From: G965226155 sp965226155
GTDB taxonomy: Bacteria; Pseudomonadota; Gammaproteobacteria; Eutrophobiales; Eutrophobiaceae
Assembly (NCBI GenBank): GCA_965226155.1
Contig: OZ245331.1
Coordinates: forward strand, 1,860,001 to 1,924,000
Length of the DNA stretch: 64,000 nucleotides
Direction of reading: 5' to 3'
The notes under the pieces are model-generated. The model did not search any database. It was not told the DNA's origin and was given only the letters and a program-made list of their open reading frames with translations. The translations under genes and the position numbers were made by a program. How positions within the stretch are numbered: position 1 is the first letter of the stretch; every line of letters starts with the position of its first letter. Below are positions 1-9,529 of this stretch, one piece after another.

Positions 1-4
1 TCCA

Positions 5-393
5 GTAGATGTCGTCTGGCAGGCCCGACGGGATGGTGCGACAGCAACGCGTATTTTCAAGCGATTATTAAAAACCAATCGAGATGGGCCAAGGAAAATT
101 GTAACAGACAGACTGAGATGCTATGCGTTGCCCATAGAGATATGGACCCGGATGTGATTCATGATGCATCACAGTATGCTAATAATCGGGCAAAACTTTC
201 ATATCAAACGACTAGAGTGCAGGAGTGGGGTAGGCGACGATTCAAATCAATACTGTAAGCACAAAGCCTCCTAAATACTCAGGCTGTCGTATTCAATTGA
301 TTCAATCTGGATCGTCACCTGATGTCAGCGAATCATGACCGAATTCTCAGGCAGGGTGCTTTGACGTTTTGGCATTAGGTAACGGCAATGTAA
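5..393 (+). pseudogene. IS6-family transposase relic (C-terminal half)
   Basis: Reading across frames gives the C-terminal half of an IS6/IS26-type DDE transposase. VDVVWQARRDGATATRIFK runs from base 5, KIVTDRLRCYA follows, then after a frame change HRDMDPDVIHDASQYANNRA and RRRFKS up to a stop at 256-258. A further diverged segment (QGAFDV-like, ending near 393) shows that homology continues past that stop. At least two frameshifts and stops make it non-functional. The N-terminus lies beyond the window edge or is lost. Confidence 0.8.
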
Positions 394-1043
394 TCGGTAT
401 ACAGATGAGAATTTAGATAAACTGGAAACTTAATTTATCAGTACCGGAAGGTGCCCTATTTTGTAGAATGCGAGTGAATGAACATGTAATCATTCAGCTC
501 ATAACCGCTCAAGCTGTATATGTTTCTGTAATGGATATAAAAATAACAAAAATAGGAAAACTGAGGCCGCATGATTTAAAAAGGACATTTGTTAAGTGTT
601 TGTTTTATGCCAATATGGATATTAATACTGTATAGAAAATTATTAGCCATAGTTATATAAGCACCACGAGCAGTTATGACCTTCGTACTCCAAATATGAA
701 TCAGATTATTGAAAGATTATTCCTATATTAATTTCTATAGTATGCCAAGATGATGATAAGATGATTGTTGGTTAGAATTCGGCTTCAATGAAAGTAGTTT
801 AATTTTACAACTGAGGTAAATGAATACTAATATCTCTTTATTTTCTGAAATAAAATTCCTATGCTATCCTTCTAAAAGCTCTGGCTAATATTTAAAATAT
901 AATTTCATACGCAATTCAAAGATACTTTTAATGAGGTCAGGCAAATAATGTGTCCAAATTATCACAAGAACAACCTACTTTTTTAGGTTCTGGCTGTAGG
1001 CTAATATTTGTTTTATAGATAAGACATATGATGAGGTCTAACA
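394..1043. other. AT-rich intergenic region without recognisable genes
   Basis: About 650 bases between the IS6 relic and the methyltransferase. Stop codons are frequent in all frames. I see no RNA gene or strong repeat. It must hold the promoter of the downstream operon, but I cannot pick it with confidence. Confidence 0.5.
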
Positions 1044-2102
1044 GTGAAGATCCGTGTAGTTGATTTTTTTAGTGGGTGTGGAGGAACAAGTGCTGGTTTG
1101 CAGGCCGCAGGTATGGAAATAGTTGCTGGTATTGATATTGATGCAGACGCAGGTGAAACTTTTAAATTAAATTTTCCTAAGGCTGATTTTATAAATAAAG
1201 ATATAACTAAATTATTTTCTCCGAGTTTACGCCATATAATTCCTAAAAATAGAAATTTCCCTCTTCTGTTTTCAGCATGCGCCCCATGCCAGCCTTTTAC
1301 AAAACAAAATACTTCTAAAAGGAAGCTAGATGAACGTCACAACTTGCTAAATAACTTACATAGATTTATTCGTGCTTATAAACCTGAATATATCTTTTTG
1401 GAAAACGTCCCCGGCATACAAGATATAAGTCAAGAGGATGGTCCTTTTACTAATTTCTCAAGTTTCCTGGATCGATATGATTACCATTATGAAACAAAGG
1501 TGATTAAATCTCAGGATTACGGTGTACCTCAATACAGGAAAAGGCTTGTTCTTATAGCTAGTTGCTTGAAGGGTATACGTTACCCTAAGGCTACACACGG
1601 GCCGTATGCTAGGTATGATCATGTGACAGTATGGGAGTCGATAAAAGATTTACCAAGAATTAAAGCTGGGAAAGAGCACTCAAAAATTAAGAATCATCGT
1701 GCTGCAAAATTATCGGATATAAATTTAGAAAGATTAAAAGCAACACCTATAGGCGGTAGTAGAATTAATTGGCCAAAATATTTACAGCTCGAATGCCATA
1801 AGGAATATTCAGGTCATACGGACGTATATGGTCGAATGTTTAAAGATAAACCCGCTAGCGGATTAACTACACGATGTATTAGTTTATCCAATGGAAGATA
1901 CGGACATCCAACACAAAGAAGAGCAATTAGTGTTAGAGAAGCTGCAAGATTACAAACATTCCCAGATAGCTTTGAGTTTAAAGGTAATTTAAATTCAATG
2001 GCTAGACAGATAGGTAACGCTGTCCCCGTTTTATTAGCCGAAAAGTTTGGGAAGTATTTTAATAATCATTACAACTATTCAATAAGTAAAGGGATTAAAT
2101 AA
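1044..2102 (+). CDS. DNA (cytosine-5-)-methyltransferase
   Basis: Predicted AdoMet-dependent C5 cytosine methyltransferase of 352 residues. The motifs appear in canonical order: motif I DFFSGCGGTSAGL at residues 7-19, motif IV with the catalytic Cys in PCQPF (Cys82), motif VI ENVPG (120-124), motif VIII QDYGVPQYRKRL, and motifs IX-X REAARLQTFPDSF and QIGNAVP near the C-terminus. Length fits a single-domain Dcm-type enzyme, with a short target-recognition segment between motifs VIII and IX. The start is GTG, preceded by a GAGG-like site (about 1033-1037); no in-frame ATG lies just upstream. The next gene starts two bases after the stop, so the two are surely co-transcribed. In context it is most likely the modification component of the following GHKL/receiver/HNH system. 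Target sequence unknown. Confidence 0.93.
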   Translation: MKIRVVDFFSGCGGTSAGLQAAGMEIVAGIDIDADAGETFKLNFPKADFINKDITKLFSPSLRHIIPKNRNFPLLFSACAPCQPFTKQNTSKRKLDERHNLLNNLHRFIRAYKPEYIFLENVPGIQDISQEDGPFTNFSSFLDRYDYHYETKVIKSQDYGVPQYRKRLVLIASCLKGIRYPKATHGPYARYDHVTVWESIKDLPRIKAGKEHSKIKNHRAAKLSDINLERLKATPIGGSRINWPKYLQLECHKEYSGHTDVYGRMFKDKPASGLTTRCISLSNGRYGHPTQRRAISVREAARLQTFPDSFEFKGNLNSMARQIGNAVPVLLAEKFGKYFNNHYNYSISKGIK

Positions 2103-2103
2103 T

Positions 2104-5040
2104 ATGGCTAAAATCCGTGTAAGGGCTCGCACGGTCGACATGCTAGGACGCCAGCAAATTGCTGGTATTCCAAATGCTATTAATGAACTGTTTAAAAATG
2201 CACATGATGCTTATGCAGGTCGAGCTGAAATAGATTTTTATCGCTCCAATAGGCTGTTTGTTCTACGAGATGATGGGTTCGGAATGACCCTTAATGATTT
2301 TGAGAGTAGATGGTTAACTTTAGGTACTGATAGCAAAACAACCAAACAAGAACCTTCGAATACACCAAGCAAGAACATTCGCCCTATTCTTGGGGAAAAA
2401 GGTATAGGACGATTAGCCATTGCTGTTATTGGTCCGCAAGTTTTAGTATTAACAAGGGCCAAAAGGAGGAATGGGTTAAAAAATTTAATTGCAGCATATA
2501 TTAATTGGCAAATTTTTGAATCACCAGGCATTAATTTAAGTCAAATAGAAATACCCATCATAGAATTCAAAAACGGAGAATTCCCATCAAAACAAAATTT
2601 AAAAGAACTGACCCAAGGCTTCAAAGATAATATTGATAGACTAAAACAGGATCTTGATAAAGATATTTATAAATCAATTTTAGCTGATATCAAAAGTTTT
2701 GATTTCGATCCGCTAGAAATAGATGAGTATAGAGTGGATATGAGTCTACACGGGGAGAATCACGGAACTCATTTTATCATTAAACCTGCGTCAGAGCTCT
2801 TGTATATTGATATAGCAGGTGAAGAAGGTGATGATAGAGCACCCCCACTGTTAAAGTTCTTGCTTGGTTTTACTGACACTATGACACCAGATCATAGTGA
2901 ACCTGTCATAAAAACTGCATTTAGAGATCATAAATATGATGAGGAGTATGAGGATTTAATTCAAGACAATGTTTTTTTCACGCCAAATGAATTTAAAAAT
3001 TCTGATCATCACATTCAAGGCCGGTTTGATAAATATGGTCAATTTAAAGGGGCTATAAGTATATATGGCGAGGAACACGAAAGTCATGAAGTTGAATGGC
3101 GTCAAGCAAAAGGTAAAACAACTAAGTGTGGCCCATTTCATATTAATTTGGCTATAGTGCAAGGTGAATCTGCTGCTACTACAATTCCACCGCAAGAATA
3201 TGGAAGTCTAATAACGAAACTAAATAAATTCGGTGGACTGTATATATATAAGGATGGCATAAGAATTTTGCCTTATGGCGACAATGATTTTGATTGGCTA
3301 GATATAGAACGTAATCGAACTAAGAGTGCTTATTATTATTTTTTTTCATATCGTCGTATGTTCGGCGTTATCAATATAAATCATAAACATAACAGTACCT
3401 TAAGCGAAAAAGCGGGAAGAGAAGGTTTTCGAGAAAATGTAGCATATCGTCAATTCCAGTCGATCTTAAAAAACTTTTTTTTACAAATAACTGCTGATTT
3501 TTTCCGTACTGATTCTGCGAATCAAACTTTTATAGAAAAGAAAGAAGAAGTTCAAAAAACATATAGGTCTTTACAGAAACGTGAAAAACAAACGAGAGCC
3601 CGCAAGCAGAAATTATCCGATTCTATGGATATTTTTTTTGATGCTTTGGAGAAAGGCATTATTCAAAATAAAGCACTGGAAATCGCAGAAAAAGTTGGGA
3701 AAGACTTAGATAAAGCATCGAAAATTAATGATCCGAAATTAGCCGCAATGAAACTATTGGAATTAGAAACAGAAGCTAGGAAGCAATTAAATAATCTTAG
3801 AGATAGTTATAAAATTACCAGCCTCCGAGGTATTGGAAAAGGAAAACTCAAAAAAGACTACCTTAAATATCAGTTTCATTATGAAAAATTAGAAGATAGT
3901 GTATTTCGAGAAATCCACGAGCTAATTGAACAAGAAGTTAGTAGTAAGGCTAAACAAGCAAGGTTGGAATTAAACCGCCGAATAAGAGTTGAGCAGGCAC
4001 TTGACGAATTAACAGGAGAAACTAATAAGATTTCACGTATAGAAACAATAGATACGAATAAAGTATTGGTTAATGTGAGTAAAGAGGTGAAAGATGCCAC
4101 AAAACATAGCCGAGAAAAAATAGAATACACTTTAAAATCTGTTATTGCTGACTTTAATCGAATAAATTTTGATTCTCTTTCGGACAAGGAAGTTGTTGCT
4201 ACAAGGATTAAATTAGAAAACCGAATTATTAAAGTAAAGGATAAGGAAATCGAATTTCTACAATACTTACGTCAGCAACTTGAATCTGTTTCAGTAGATC
4301 CTGAGGGTGGCCAACCAGATCAAATTGAAGCTCTTGAAGAACGAAATTATGAGTTGGAAGAAAGAGCGGCATTGGATCTTCAGCTTGCCCAATTAGGGAT
4401 GGCAATTGAAGTTATAAATCATGAGTATGATTCAAGTATTCGTTCTGTTAGAAATTGTCTGCGTCGTTTAAAAAGTTGGGCTGACTTAAATGACGACTTA
4501 AACGGTTTGTATCAGGATATACGTGGTAGTTTTGATCATCTTGATGCGTATTTAGGTATGTTTACACCTTTGCATAGAAGGTTGCATCGTAAAGAAACAG
4601 AAATCAGCGGAAGCGATATTCATAAGTATATTGGTGATCTCTTTGCGGTCAGATTAAAACGTCATGAAATAGAATTAACAGCAACCAAAGAATTTAACAA
4701 CGAAAAAATAATAGGATATCCGTCAACTTTTTATCCTGTCTTTGTAAATCTCGTTGACAATGCCATCTTTTGGCTTAAATCTGTAATAGCTGAAAAACGA
4801 ATCCAATTTGATATTAAAAATGGTGGTTTTTTAATAACGGATAATGGTCCTGGGATTAATATTCGGGATCAAGATGAAGTCTTTGAATACGGTTTTACGC
4901 GCAAGCCCGGTGGCAGAGGAATGGGTTTATATATTTCTAGGCAGGTACTGCATGCTGAAGGTTGGGATATTACAAATCATCAGGGTATTGGACTTGGTGG
5001 CGCAAGTTTTTTAATAAAAGAAACTCTCGAAGACGTATAG
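2104..5040 (+). CDS. Double-GHKL ATPase (paraMORC-like N-terminus, histidine-kinase-like C-terminus)
   Basis: 978 residues with two separate GHKL ATP-binding modules. The N-terminal one is of the MutL/Hsp90/MORC class: N box NELFKNAHDAY (27-37), DDGFGM (56-61) and GEKGIGRLA (97-105). A long middle region (about 490-740) is rich in Lys/Glu and probably coiled coil. The C-terminal part looks like a histidine kinase: a His-Glu motif INHEY (His at about 773) in a helical segment, N box NLVDNA (882-887), DNGPG (913-917) and a GRGMGLYISR lid segment near 940. AAAGGG precedes the ATG. It sits two bases after the methyltransferase and four before the receiver gene. GHKL ATPases beside methyltransferases and HNH nucleases are known as predicted MORC/MutL-type restriction systems. 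Phosphotransfer from His773 to the next gene's product is inference. Confidence 0.88.
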   Translation: MAKIRVRARTVDMLGRQQIAGIPNAINELFKNAHDAYAGRAEIDFYRSNRLFVLRDDGFGMTLNDFESRWLTLGTDSKTTKQEPSNTPSKNIRPILGEKGIGRLAIAVIGPQVLVLTRAKRRNGLKNLIAAYINWQIFESPGINLSQIEIPIIEFKNGEFPSKQNLKELTQGFKDNIDRLKQDLDKDIYKSILADIKSFDFDPLEIDEYRVDMSLHGENHGTHFIIKPASELLYIDIAGEEGDDRAPPLLKFLLGFTDTMTPDHSEPVIKTAFRDHKYDEEYEDLIQDNVFFTPNEFKNSDHHIQGRFDKYGQFKGAISIYGEEHESHEVEWRQAKGKTTKCGPFHINLAIVQGESAATTIPPQEYGSLITKLNKFGGLYIYKDGIRILPYGDNDFDWLDIERNRTKSAYYYFFSYRRMFGVININHKHNSTLSEKAGREGFRENVAYRQFQSILKNFFLQITADFFRTDSANQTFIEKKEEVQKTYRSLQKREKQTRARKQKLSDSMDIFFDALEKGIIQNKALEIAEKVGKDLDKASKINDPKLAAMKLLELETEARKQLNNLRDSYKITSLRGIGKGKLKKDYLKYQFHYEKLEDSVFREIHELIEQEVSSKAKQARLELNRRIRVEQALDELTGETNKISRIETIDTNKVLVNVSKEVKDATKHSREKIEYTLKSVIADFNRINFDSLSDKEVVATRIKLENRIIKVKDKEIEFLQYLRQQLESVSVDPEGGQPDQIEALEERNYELEERAALDLQLAQLGMAIEVINHEYDSSIRSVRNCLRRLKSWADLNDDLNGLYQDIRGSFDHLDAYLGMFTPLHRRLHRKETEISGSDIHKYIGDLFAVRLKRHEIELTATKEFNNEKIIGYPSTFYPVFVNLVDNAIFWLKSVIAEKRIQFDIKNGGFLITDNGPGINIRDQDEVFEYGFTRKPGGRGMGLYISRQVLHAEGWDITNHQGIGLGGASFLIKETLEDV

Positions 5041-5044
5041 TTAA

Positions 5045-6676
5045 ATGACTGAAGGAAGCATTAGTTTTGAAGAACATTCTTTAGAAATTGTGAAGGATTT
5101 TCTGCATACAGTTGTAGTCGTTGATGACGAAGCTGGATACACAGATACCATAAATGACAATATTACAACAACATTAAAAGCACCAGGTAAGTCCGTATCA
5201 TCTGGAGATGATAATAGAATATTGCCTCTACACCGGCATCCATTAAATGCAAAACAACTTATTGATACTTTTGCTGAATTAGGGATGGTATGTGCAGTTC
5301 TAAAACCTGATCAAGATGAAGACTTCATGGGGAAAACAAGAGATGCATCACAACGTGCGGATATCGTGGTCCTTGACTGGAGAATGGGTAATGATGATGG
5401 ACATAAAACCACTGATACTATTAAGAGAATCATTCAAACTGATAATGATAGATTGAGATTGATTGTTATTTATAGTGGTGAAAATTTGGAAGGAATATTT
5501 GATAAGCTTAAAGGAATTGAGAGTTCAGAAGATATAGACGTTGATAGAGAAATGAAGAAAATAGCTTTCGGAAATGTTCGTTTGATTTTACTAGCTAAAG
5601 ATCAAACAGGACAAAATAACTTTCCAAAACAAACGTGTAATGAACTGGAGCTTCCATTAAGAATCATAGTTGAGTTTCGATACTTTATAATGGGGTTGCT
5701 CTCAAACGCTGCGCTAAAGTCAATTAGTCTGATTCGCGCAAATGCCCATAGGTTATTGAGGCATTTTGGAAGTGAATTAGATGCGGCATTCTTAACACAG
5801 AGAGTATTGACAATACCTCCAGATGAATCTGAAAGTCAAATAGGTCAACTCATACTTGACGAGATGCGCTCTATATTAAATGACGAAAAGATCGGGGAAC
5901 AAGTAAATATGGAAACTATAAGGAGTTGGATGAATTATCAGAGCAATATTTCAACGAAATATAGAGATAGACTCCGTATTCACAATAATGAAAACGAAGC
6001 TAGAGAAAAATTATTAGAATTATTAGAAAAAGGACATGAGACATTAATCGGAGAACTGAAACTCAAGAAAAATGAAGCTAAGGGTAATTGGGAAATATTA
6101 CTGAAAACGATATATCATAACCCAGATAATATTCATAAACTTACAGCTGTTTGGGCAAATCAAATTGATGCAAAAACTATAGATAATAAATTCGCATATC
6201 AAATGATTTGTAATAGAATATATCAAGAAACTTTACCCATATTAAAAGTTGGAACGATTATTCAGAAAGTAGGAAGTAAGAAATTATTTCTCTGCGTGCA
6301 GCCGTTATGTGATTGTGTCCGTATAATCGGTAAGCGTAAATTTACTTTTTTGAGACTTAGAAAGTCACAAGGACATTTCTCTCCAGAGATTTTGATTAAA
6401 GTCAAAAGTGGTTTCAGTACTTTTTATGTGGATTATAAACCATTCCAGTCTGATATATTTCAATTTAAAGCTGATGATATTAAACAATTCGTTATTCCTG
6501 TTAAGTCAAAAGGTGATAGCTATATATTTAAATCAATAGACCCAGGAATTGACTTTATATTTATGACTGAGTTAAAAAGTCAAATTGCACATAGAATATT
6601 GAGTAAATATGGTAATGAGGTTTCTCGATTAGGGGTGACAGAACCTGAATTACTTCGAAGATTGGCAAGTGGGTAA
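5045..6676 (+). CDS. Receiver-domain protein of the GHKL restriction-like operon
   Basis: 543 residues. The N-terminus reads as a response-regulator receiver: hydrophobic strand then acidic pair VVVVDDEA (Asp27-Asp28), a candidate phospho-acceptor Asp111 in VVLDWRM, and a Thr/Ser-bearing strand LIVIYSGE near 140. It is longer than a classical receiver, with an insert between the acidic pair and the acceptor Asp, as in the atypical receivers found beside GHKL proteins. The rest (about 190-543) matches no family I recognise. It is mostly helical in appearance, lacks an obvious DNA-binding motif, and ends in a basic region. It starts four bases after the GHKL gene, so both are likely translated from one mRNA. 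Possible role: phosphorylation-controlled adaptor or effector of the system. The function of the C-terminal part is unknown. Confidence 0.82.
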   Translation: MTEGSISFEEHSLEIVKDFLHTVVVVDDEAGYTDTINDNITTTLKAPGKSVSSGDDNRILPLHRHPLNAKQLIDTFAELGMVCAVLKPDQDEDFMGKTRDASQRADIVVLDWRMGNDDGHKTTDTIKRIIQTDNDRLRLIVIYSGENLEGIFDKLKGIESSEDIDVDREMKKIAFGNVRLILLAKDQTGQNNFPKQTCNELELPLRIIVEFRYFIMGLLSNAALKSISLIRANAHRLLRHFGSELDAAFLTQRVLTIPPDESESQIGQLILDEMRSILNDEKIGEQVNMETIRSWMNYQSNISTKYRDRLRIHNNENEAREKLLELLEKGHETLIGELKLKKNEAKGNWEILLKTIYHNPDNIHKLTAVWANQIDAKTIDNKFAYQMICNRIYQETLPILKVGTIIQKVGSKKLFLCVQPLCDCVRIIGKRKFTFLRLRKSQGHFSPEILIKVKSGFSTFYVDYKPFQSDIFQFKADDIKQFVIPVKSKGDSYIFKSIDPGIDFIFMTELKSQIAHRILSKYGNEVSRLGVTEPELLRRLASG

Positions 6677-6733
6677 CTATTAATTTAATTATAATATTTA
6701 GCATGTAAGATGCACTAAAGGAAAAAGTTGCTC

Positions 6734-7259
6734 ATGGCACGTTCAAAATCGGATATTGCTAACAGTGCAATCCGTATATTTCTTCAGAAAGTAGGAATAT
6801 TTTATGATGAAGCTCGGGGGTTTAAAAAGTTCGTCCCTAATAATAAACAGAAAGAAGAGTTACTCAAATATTTTATATTATCAGTGTTGTTATTGTGGGA
6901 TTGAGATAAATACAAGGAATATCTCACAAGATCATATAATACCGATGAATAAAGCATCACTTGGGCTACATGCATGGGGGAATGTAGTGCCATGTTGTCA
7001 AGATTGCAATAATCAGAAACAACAACAGGATTGGCAGGAATTTCTAAAGATTAAGGCAGTAAGTAAGTTATATAAAAAACGTCGTATGAAAATTTTGCGA
7101 TTTGTTAAAGACAAGAACTATGAGCCTAATTTAAATTTAGATGAATATGTTGGAAATCTTTACGAAGATATTGGCGAAGTTTCAATGACATTAATCGGCC
7201 TTCGGTATAAGCAAGCTGAAAATGCTATCCGAAAATTACTCAGTGACCCGCCCCCCTAA
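6734..7259 (+). pseudogene. HNH endonuclease of the operon, one frameshift
   Basis: The gene opens with ATG at 6734 (MARSKSDIANSAIRIF...ARGFKKFVP...KEELLKYF) and continues in another frame from about 6880 with YYQCCYCGIEI, SQDHIIPMNK and NVVPCCQDCNNQKQ. These are the two Cys-pair zinc knuckles and the His-centred core of an HNH nuclease. The two halves join if one base is removed between about 6869 and 6882. As written, the first frame stops at 6902 and the second has no good start, so the nuclease is either inactivated, made by +1 frameshifting, or disrupted by a sequencing error. It lies 57 bases after the receiver gene, where a restriction nuclease is expected. A second, HNH-only product could also begin at ATG 6804. 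Confidence 0.8.
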
Positions 7260-7362
7260 AACACTACCAGCAATTAAAGTTAGAAAATAACTTGCTCTAG
7301 CCTCACCCCGGAACTAGATACCTGTCAATTTAAGATTTCCGGCTTTCTAATGTTGCTAGTAA

Positions 7363-7606
7363 AATGCCTCCAGTGTCAGATCATTCAATAATGAATGGGG
7401 TTGAGACTGATTATACGCCATTCGTCAGGATTCAATTTTCCCTTTCGCATCGTCCGAGGACAAGTACCAGTTCTGTTCAGACATTCATCCTGAAAATGGC
7501 CATTATAACGATTCAATAAACGGGTTATCAGTGAGTTTGACGGACCTTGAGAAGTCCAGCGTTGCCCGGTTCTCGCATACCCGTTTATCGAGCGCTTTAG
7601 AGATGA
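7363..7606 (-). pseudogene. IS3-family transposase (OrfB) C-terminal relic
   Basis: On the minus strand, read with frame changes, one finds SKALDKRVCENRATLDFSR, LTDNPFIESL, YNGHFQDECLN, WYLSSDDAKGKIES and MAYNQSQPHSLL. That is the end of the integrase core of IS3-type OrfB proteins, including the region around the catalytic Glu. At least two frameshifts and internal stops make it a dead fragment. It abuts the polymerase gene on the opposite strand. Confidence 0.75.
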
Positions 7607-7681
7607 ACGGACTTGTGGTGCTCTTGATACTGATACACCCCTTGACCCTTGTACAGTCACTCATCTAGTATCAGATGTCCC

Positions 7682-9004
7682 ATGCCGGACAATAATAACC
7701 ACTGGCCACGTTTCATTGCGTTTGTGGATATGGATGCATTTTTCGCATCCATCGAACAATTGGATCATCCCCAATACCGCGGCAAGCCGATCGGCATCAC
7801 CAACGGTAAAACAGGCACCTGCATCATCACCTGTTCATATGAAGCTAGGGCGCTTGGTATCTACACCACCATGCGCCTGAAACAGGCCCGGGCAATCTGT
7901 CCTGATTTCATCCGGGTGCCCGCCCGTCCCGAGCGTTATGCAGAAGTCTCAACTCGCATTATGGCAGCCCTTACCGATATCACCCCGGACGTGGAGGTAT
8001 TCTCGGTCGATGAGGCGTTTCTCGATATCACCCGCTGCCAGGCCTACTGGAACAAACCACCTGAAGCACTGGGGAACATGATCAAGGCACTTGTCTGGGA
8101 GGTGTCCGGCCTGCCCTGCTCAGTGGGCTTAAGCGGGGATAAGACCACGGCCAAATATGCAGGAAAGCAGCACAAACCGGATGGCCTGACTATTATTCCC
8201 CCCTGGGAGGCCGGTGACAGGTTAAAGAATGTACCTGTGATAGAACTGTGTGGCGTCAACAAGGGGATTGCAGGTTTCTTGGCAAAACGCGGTGCCTTTA
8301 CCTGCGGGGAGGTTGCCCGGTTACCGATCAGTGTGCTTGGCAAACGCTTCGGCCACCCGGGTAGGCGTATCTGGCAGATGTGCCGGGGGGAAGACCCCTT
8401 GGCGGTGGAGACAAAAACGGCCGCGCCCAAGAGTCTCGGGCACGGCAAGGTCATGCCGCCTGATACCACGGATAAGGATGTCATTTATATGTATCTTATC
8501 CACATGGCTGAGAAACTGGGGTGCCGCCTGCGACGCCATGCCCTGGCCGCCCAGAAATACTTCATCGGACTGCGTACCCAAGATGGCTGGGTCGGCAGCA
8601 ACAAACTGAAGACGACGTTCCCGACCAACGACAGCCGGCCTGTGATCGATCTATGCCATCACGTTGTGCATACATACTGGCAAGGTGAAGGAGTTTTCCA
8701 GGTACAGGTAACGGCACTGGACCCACGACCTGCAAAGGGCCAGAGGGAACTGTTTGGAGAAGAGGAAGACCGGTTCCACCGCCTGAATAAAGCCATGGAT
8801 GAGATTAATGACCGTTACGGGGAGTTCACCCTCACCCGGGCCACCTTGGTGCACCGCTCCGACATGCCCAATGTGATTGCCCCGGCCTGGAAACCCTACG
8901 GCCACAGGCAGACCATTGTCCCGACAGGTGAGCGGAAAAAGATCAGGGAAGCGGTTGAATCAGTGCCTCTCCTTGATGACGAGGGTGGTGCACCTGCGTA
9001 CTGA
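7682..9004 (+). CDS. dinB: Y-family DNA polymerase (DNA polymerase IV type)
   Basis: 440 residues from the ATG at 7682. An upstream TTG would add eleven residues that do not look like family sequence. The palm carries the metal-binding residues of Y-family polymerases: FVDMDAFFASIE (Asp16) and FSVDEAFLDI (Asp110-Glu111). Also present are GKPIGI and the YEAR motif (residues 53-56), a helix-hairpin-helix region around INKG-like VNKGI, and a little-finger domain after about 240. It would carry out error-prone translesion synthesis. It is not beside recA or lexA-like genes and sits in a GC-richer block between an IS3 relic and degenerate sequence, which suggests acquisition with an accessory segment. 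No LexA box is evident. Confidence 0.92.
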   Translation: MPDNNNHWPRFIAFVDMDAFFASIEQLDHPQYRGKPIGITNGKTGTCIITCSYEARALGIYTTMRLKQARAICPDFIRVPARPERYAEVSTRIMAALTDITPDVEVFSVDEAFLDITRCQAYWNKPPEALGNMIKALVWEVSGLPCSVGLSGDKTTAKYAGKQHKPDGLTIIPPWEAGDRLKNVPVIELCGVNKGIAGFLAKRGAFTCGEVARLPISVLGKRFGHPGRRIWQMCRGEDPLAVETKTAAPKSLGHGKVMPPDTTDKDVIYMYLIHMAEKLGCRLRRHALAAQKYFIGLRTQDGWVGSNKLKTTFPTNDSRPVIDLCHHVVHTYWQGEGVFQVQVTALDPRPAKGQRELFGEEEDRFHRLNKAMDEINDRYGEFTLTRATLVHRSDMPNVIAPAWKPYGHRQTIVPTGERKKIREAVESVPLLDDEGGAPAY

Positions 9005-9148
9005 CAGTGCCATGCCCCTTGACGCCATACTCTGTTTTGTAAGGGCTGACACGTTCACTGCATAGAAGCTAACATCAGGACAGCCAAGTACCTGAGGCAT
9101 GGGTTGTTGTGTTTGGGACCTACCTCTTTACTACACAGAGGACACCAT

Positions 9149-9442
9149 TTACGCTGAGCTGATAATATTCAAGGGTGGGTTCTCAAGCACCTCCCGCACC
9201 TTCACTATGATCCGGTTCAACTCGTCACTCAACTCCAGCCGTATCGCAGGGTCTTCGGCGGTATTTGATGCTGCCAGCAACTCCGTGAGTTTCGCCCGCA
9301 GCTCTTTCAATTGTGCGACCCATTCATCGTGGAGCACCTTCTCCTCCTTCGTCATCGGACCGACGATCCGCGCGGTGGTGGTCTGCAGGTCGATGTTTAT
9401 ATGATCAGGATTTGTCAGGGATCTTCGTGATGGTGCCGGCAC
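9149..9442 (-). CDS. Hypothetical small helical protein
   Basis: 97 codons, rich in Glu, Leu, Lys and Ala. The segment from MTKEEKVLHDEW to about residue 90 could form two amphipathic helices (LKELRAKLTELLAAS and LSDELNRIIVKVREVLE). The composition is protein-like and no better frame covers the segment, but there is no family I recognise. Initiation could be at Met30 (MTKEEK) instead of the first Met. Its flanks look degenerate, so it may be a relic. Confidence 0.4.
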   Translation of the reverse strand: MPAPSRRSLTNPDHINIDLQTTTARIVGPMTKEEKVLHDEWVAQLKELRAKLTELLAASNTAEDPAIRLELSDELNRIIVKVREVLENPPLNIISSA

Positions 9443-9529
9443 CGACTACGCTATCGTCGTCCGGTTCGGGCCGGGTTGTATCGTTCCAGTCCTTAACTGG
9501 GTCTACAATTATGATCTTGAACGGCTCCT

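Noticed and set aside
8044..8609. Antisense and out-of-frame ORFs inside the Y-family polymerase
   Set aside because: They overlap a gene with complete catalytic motifs; composition is that of shadow frames in GC-rich DNA.
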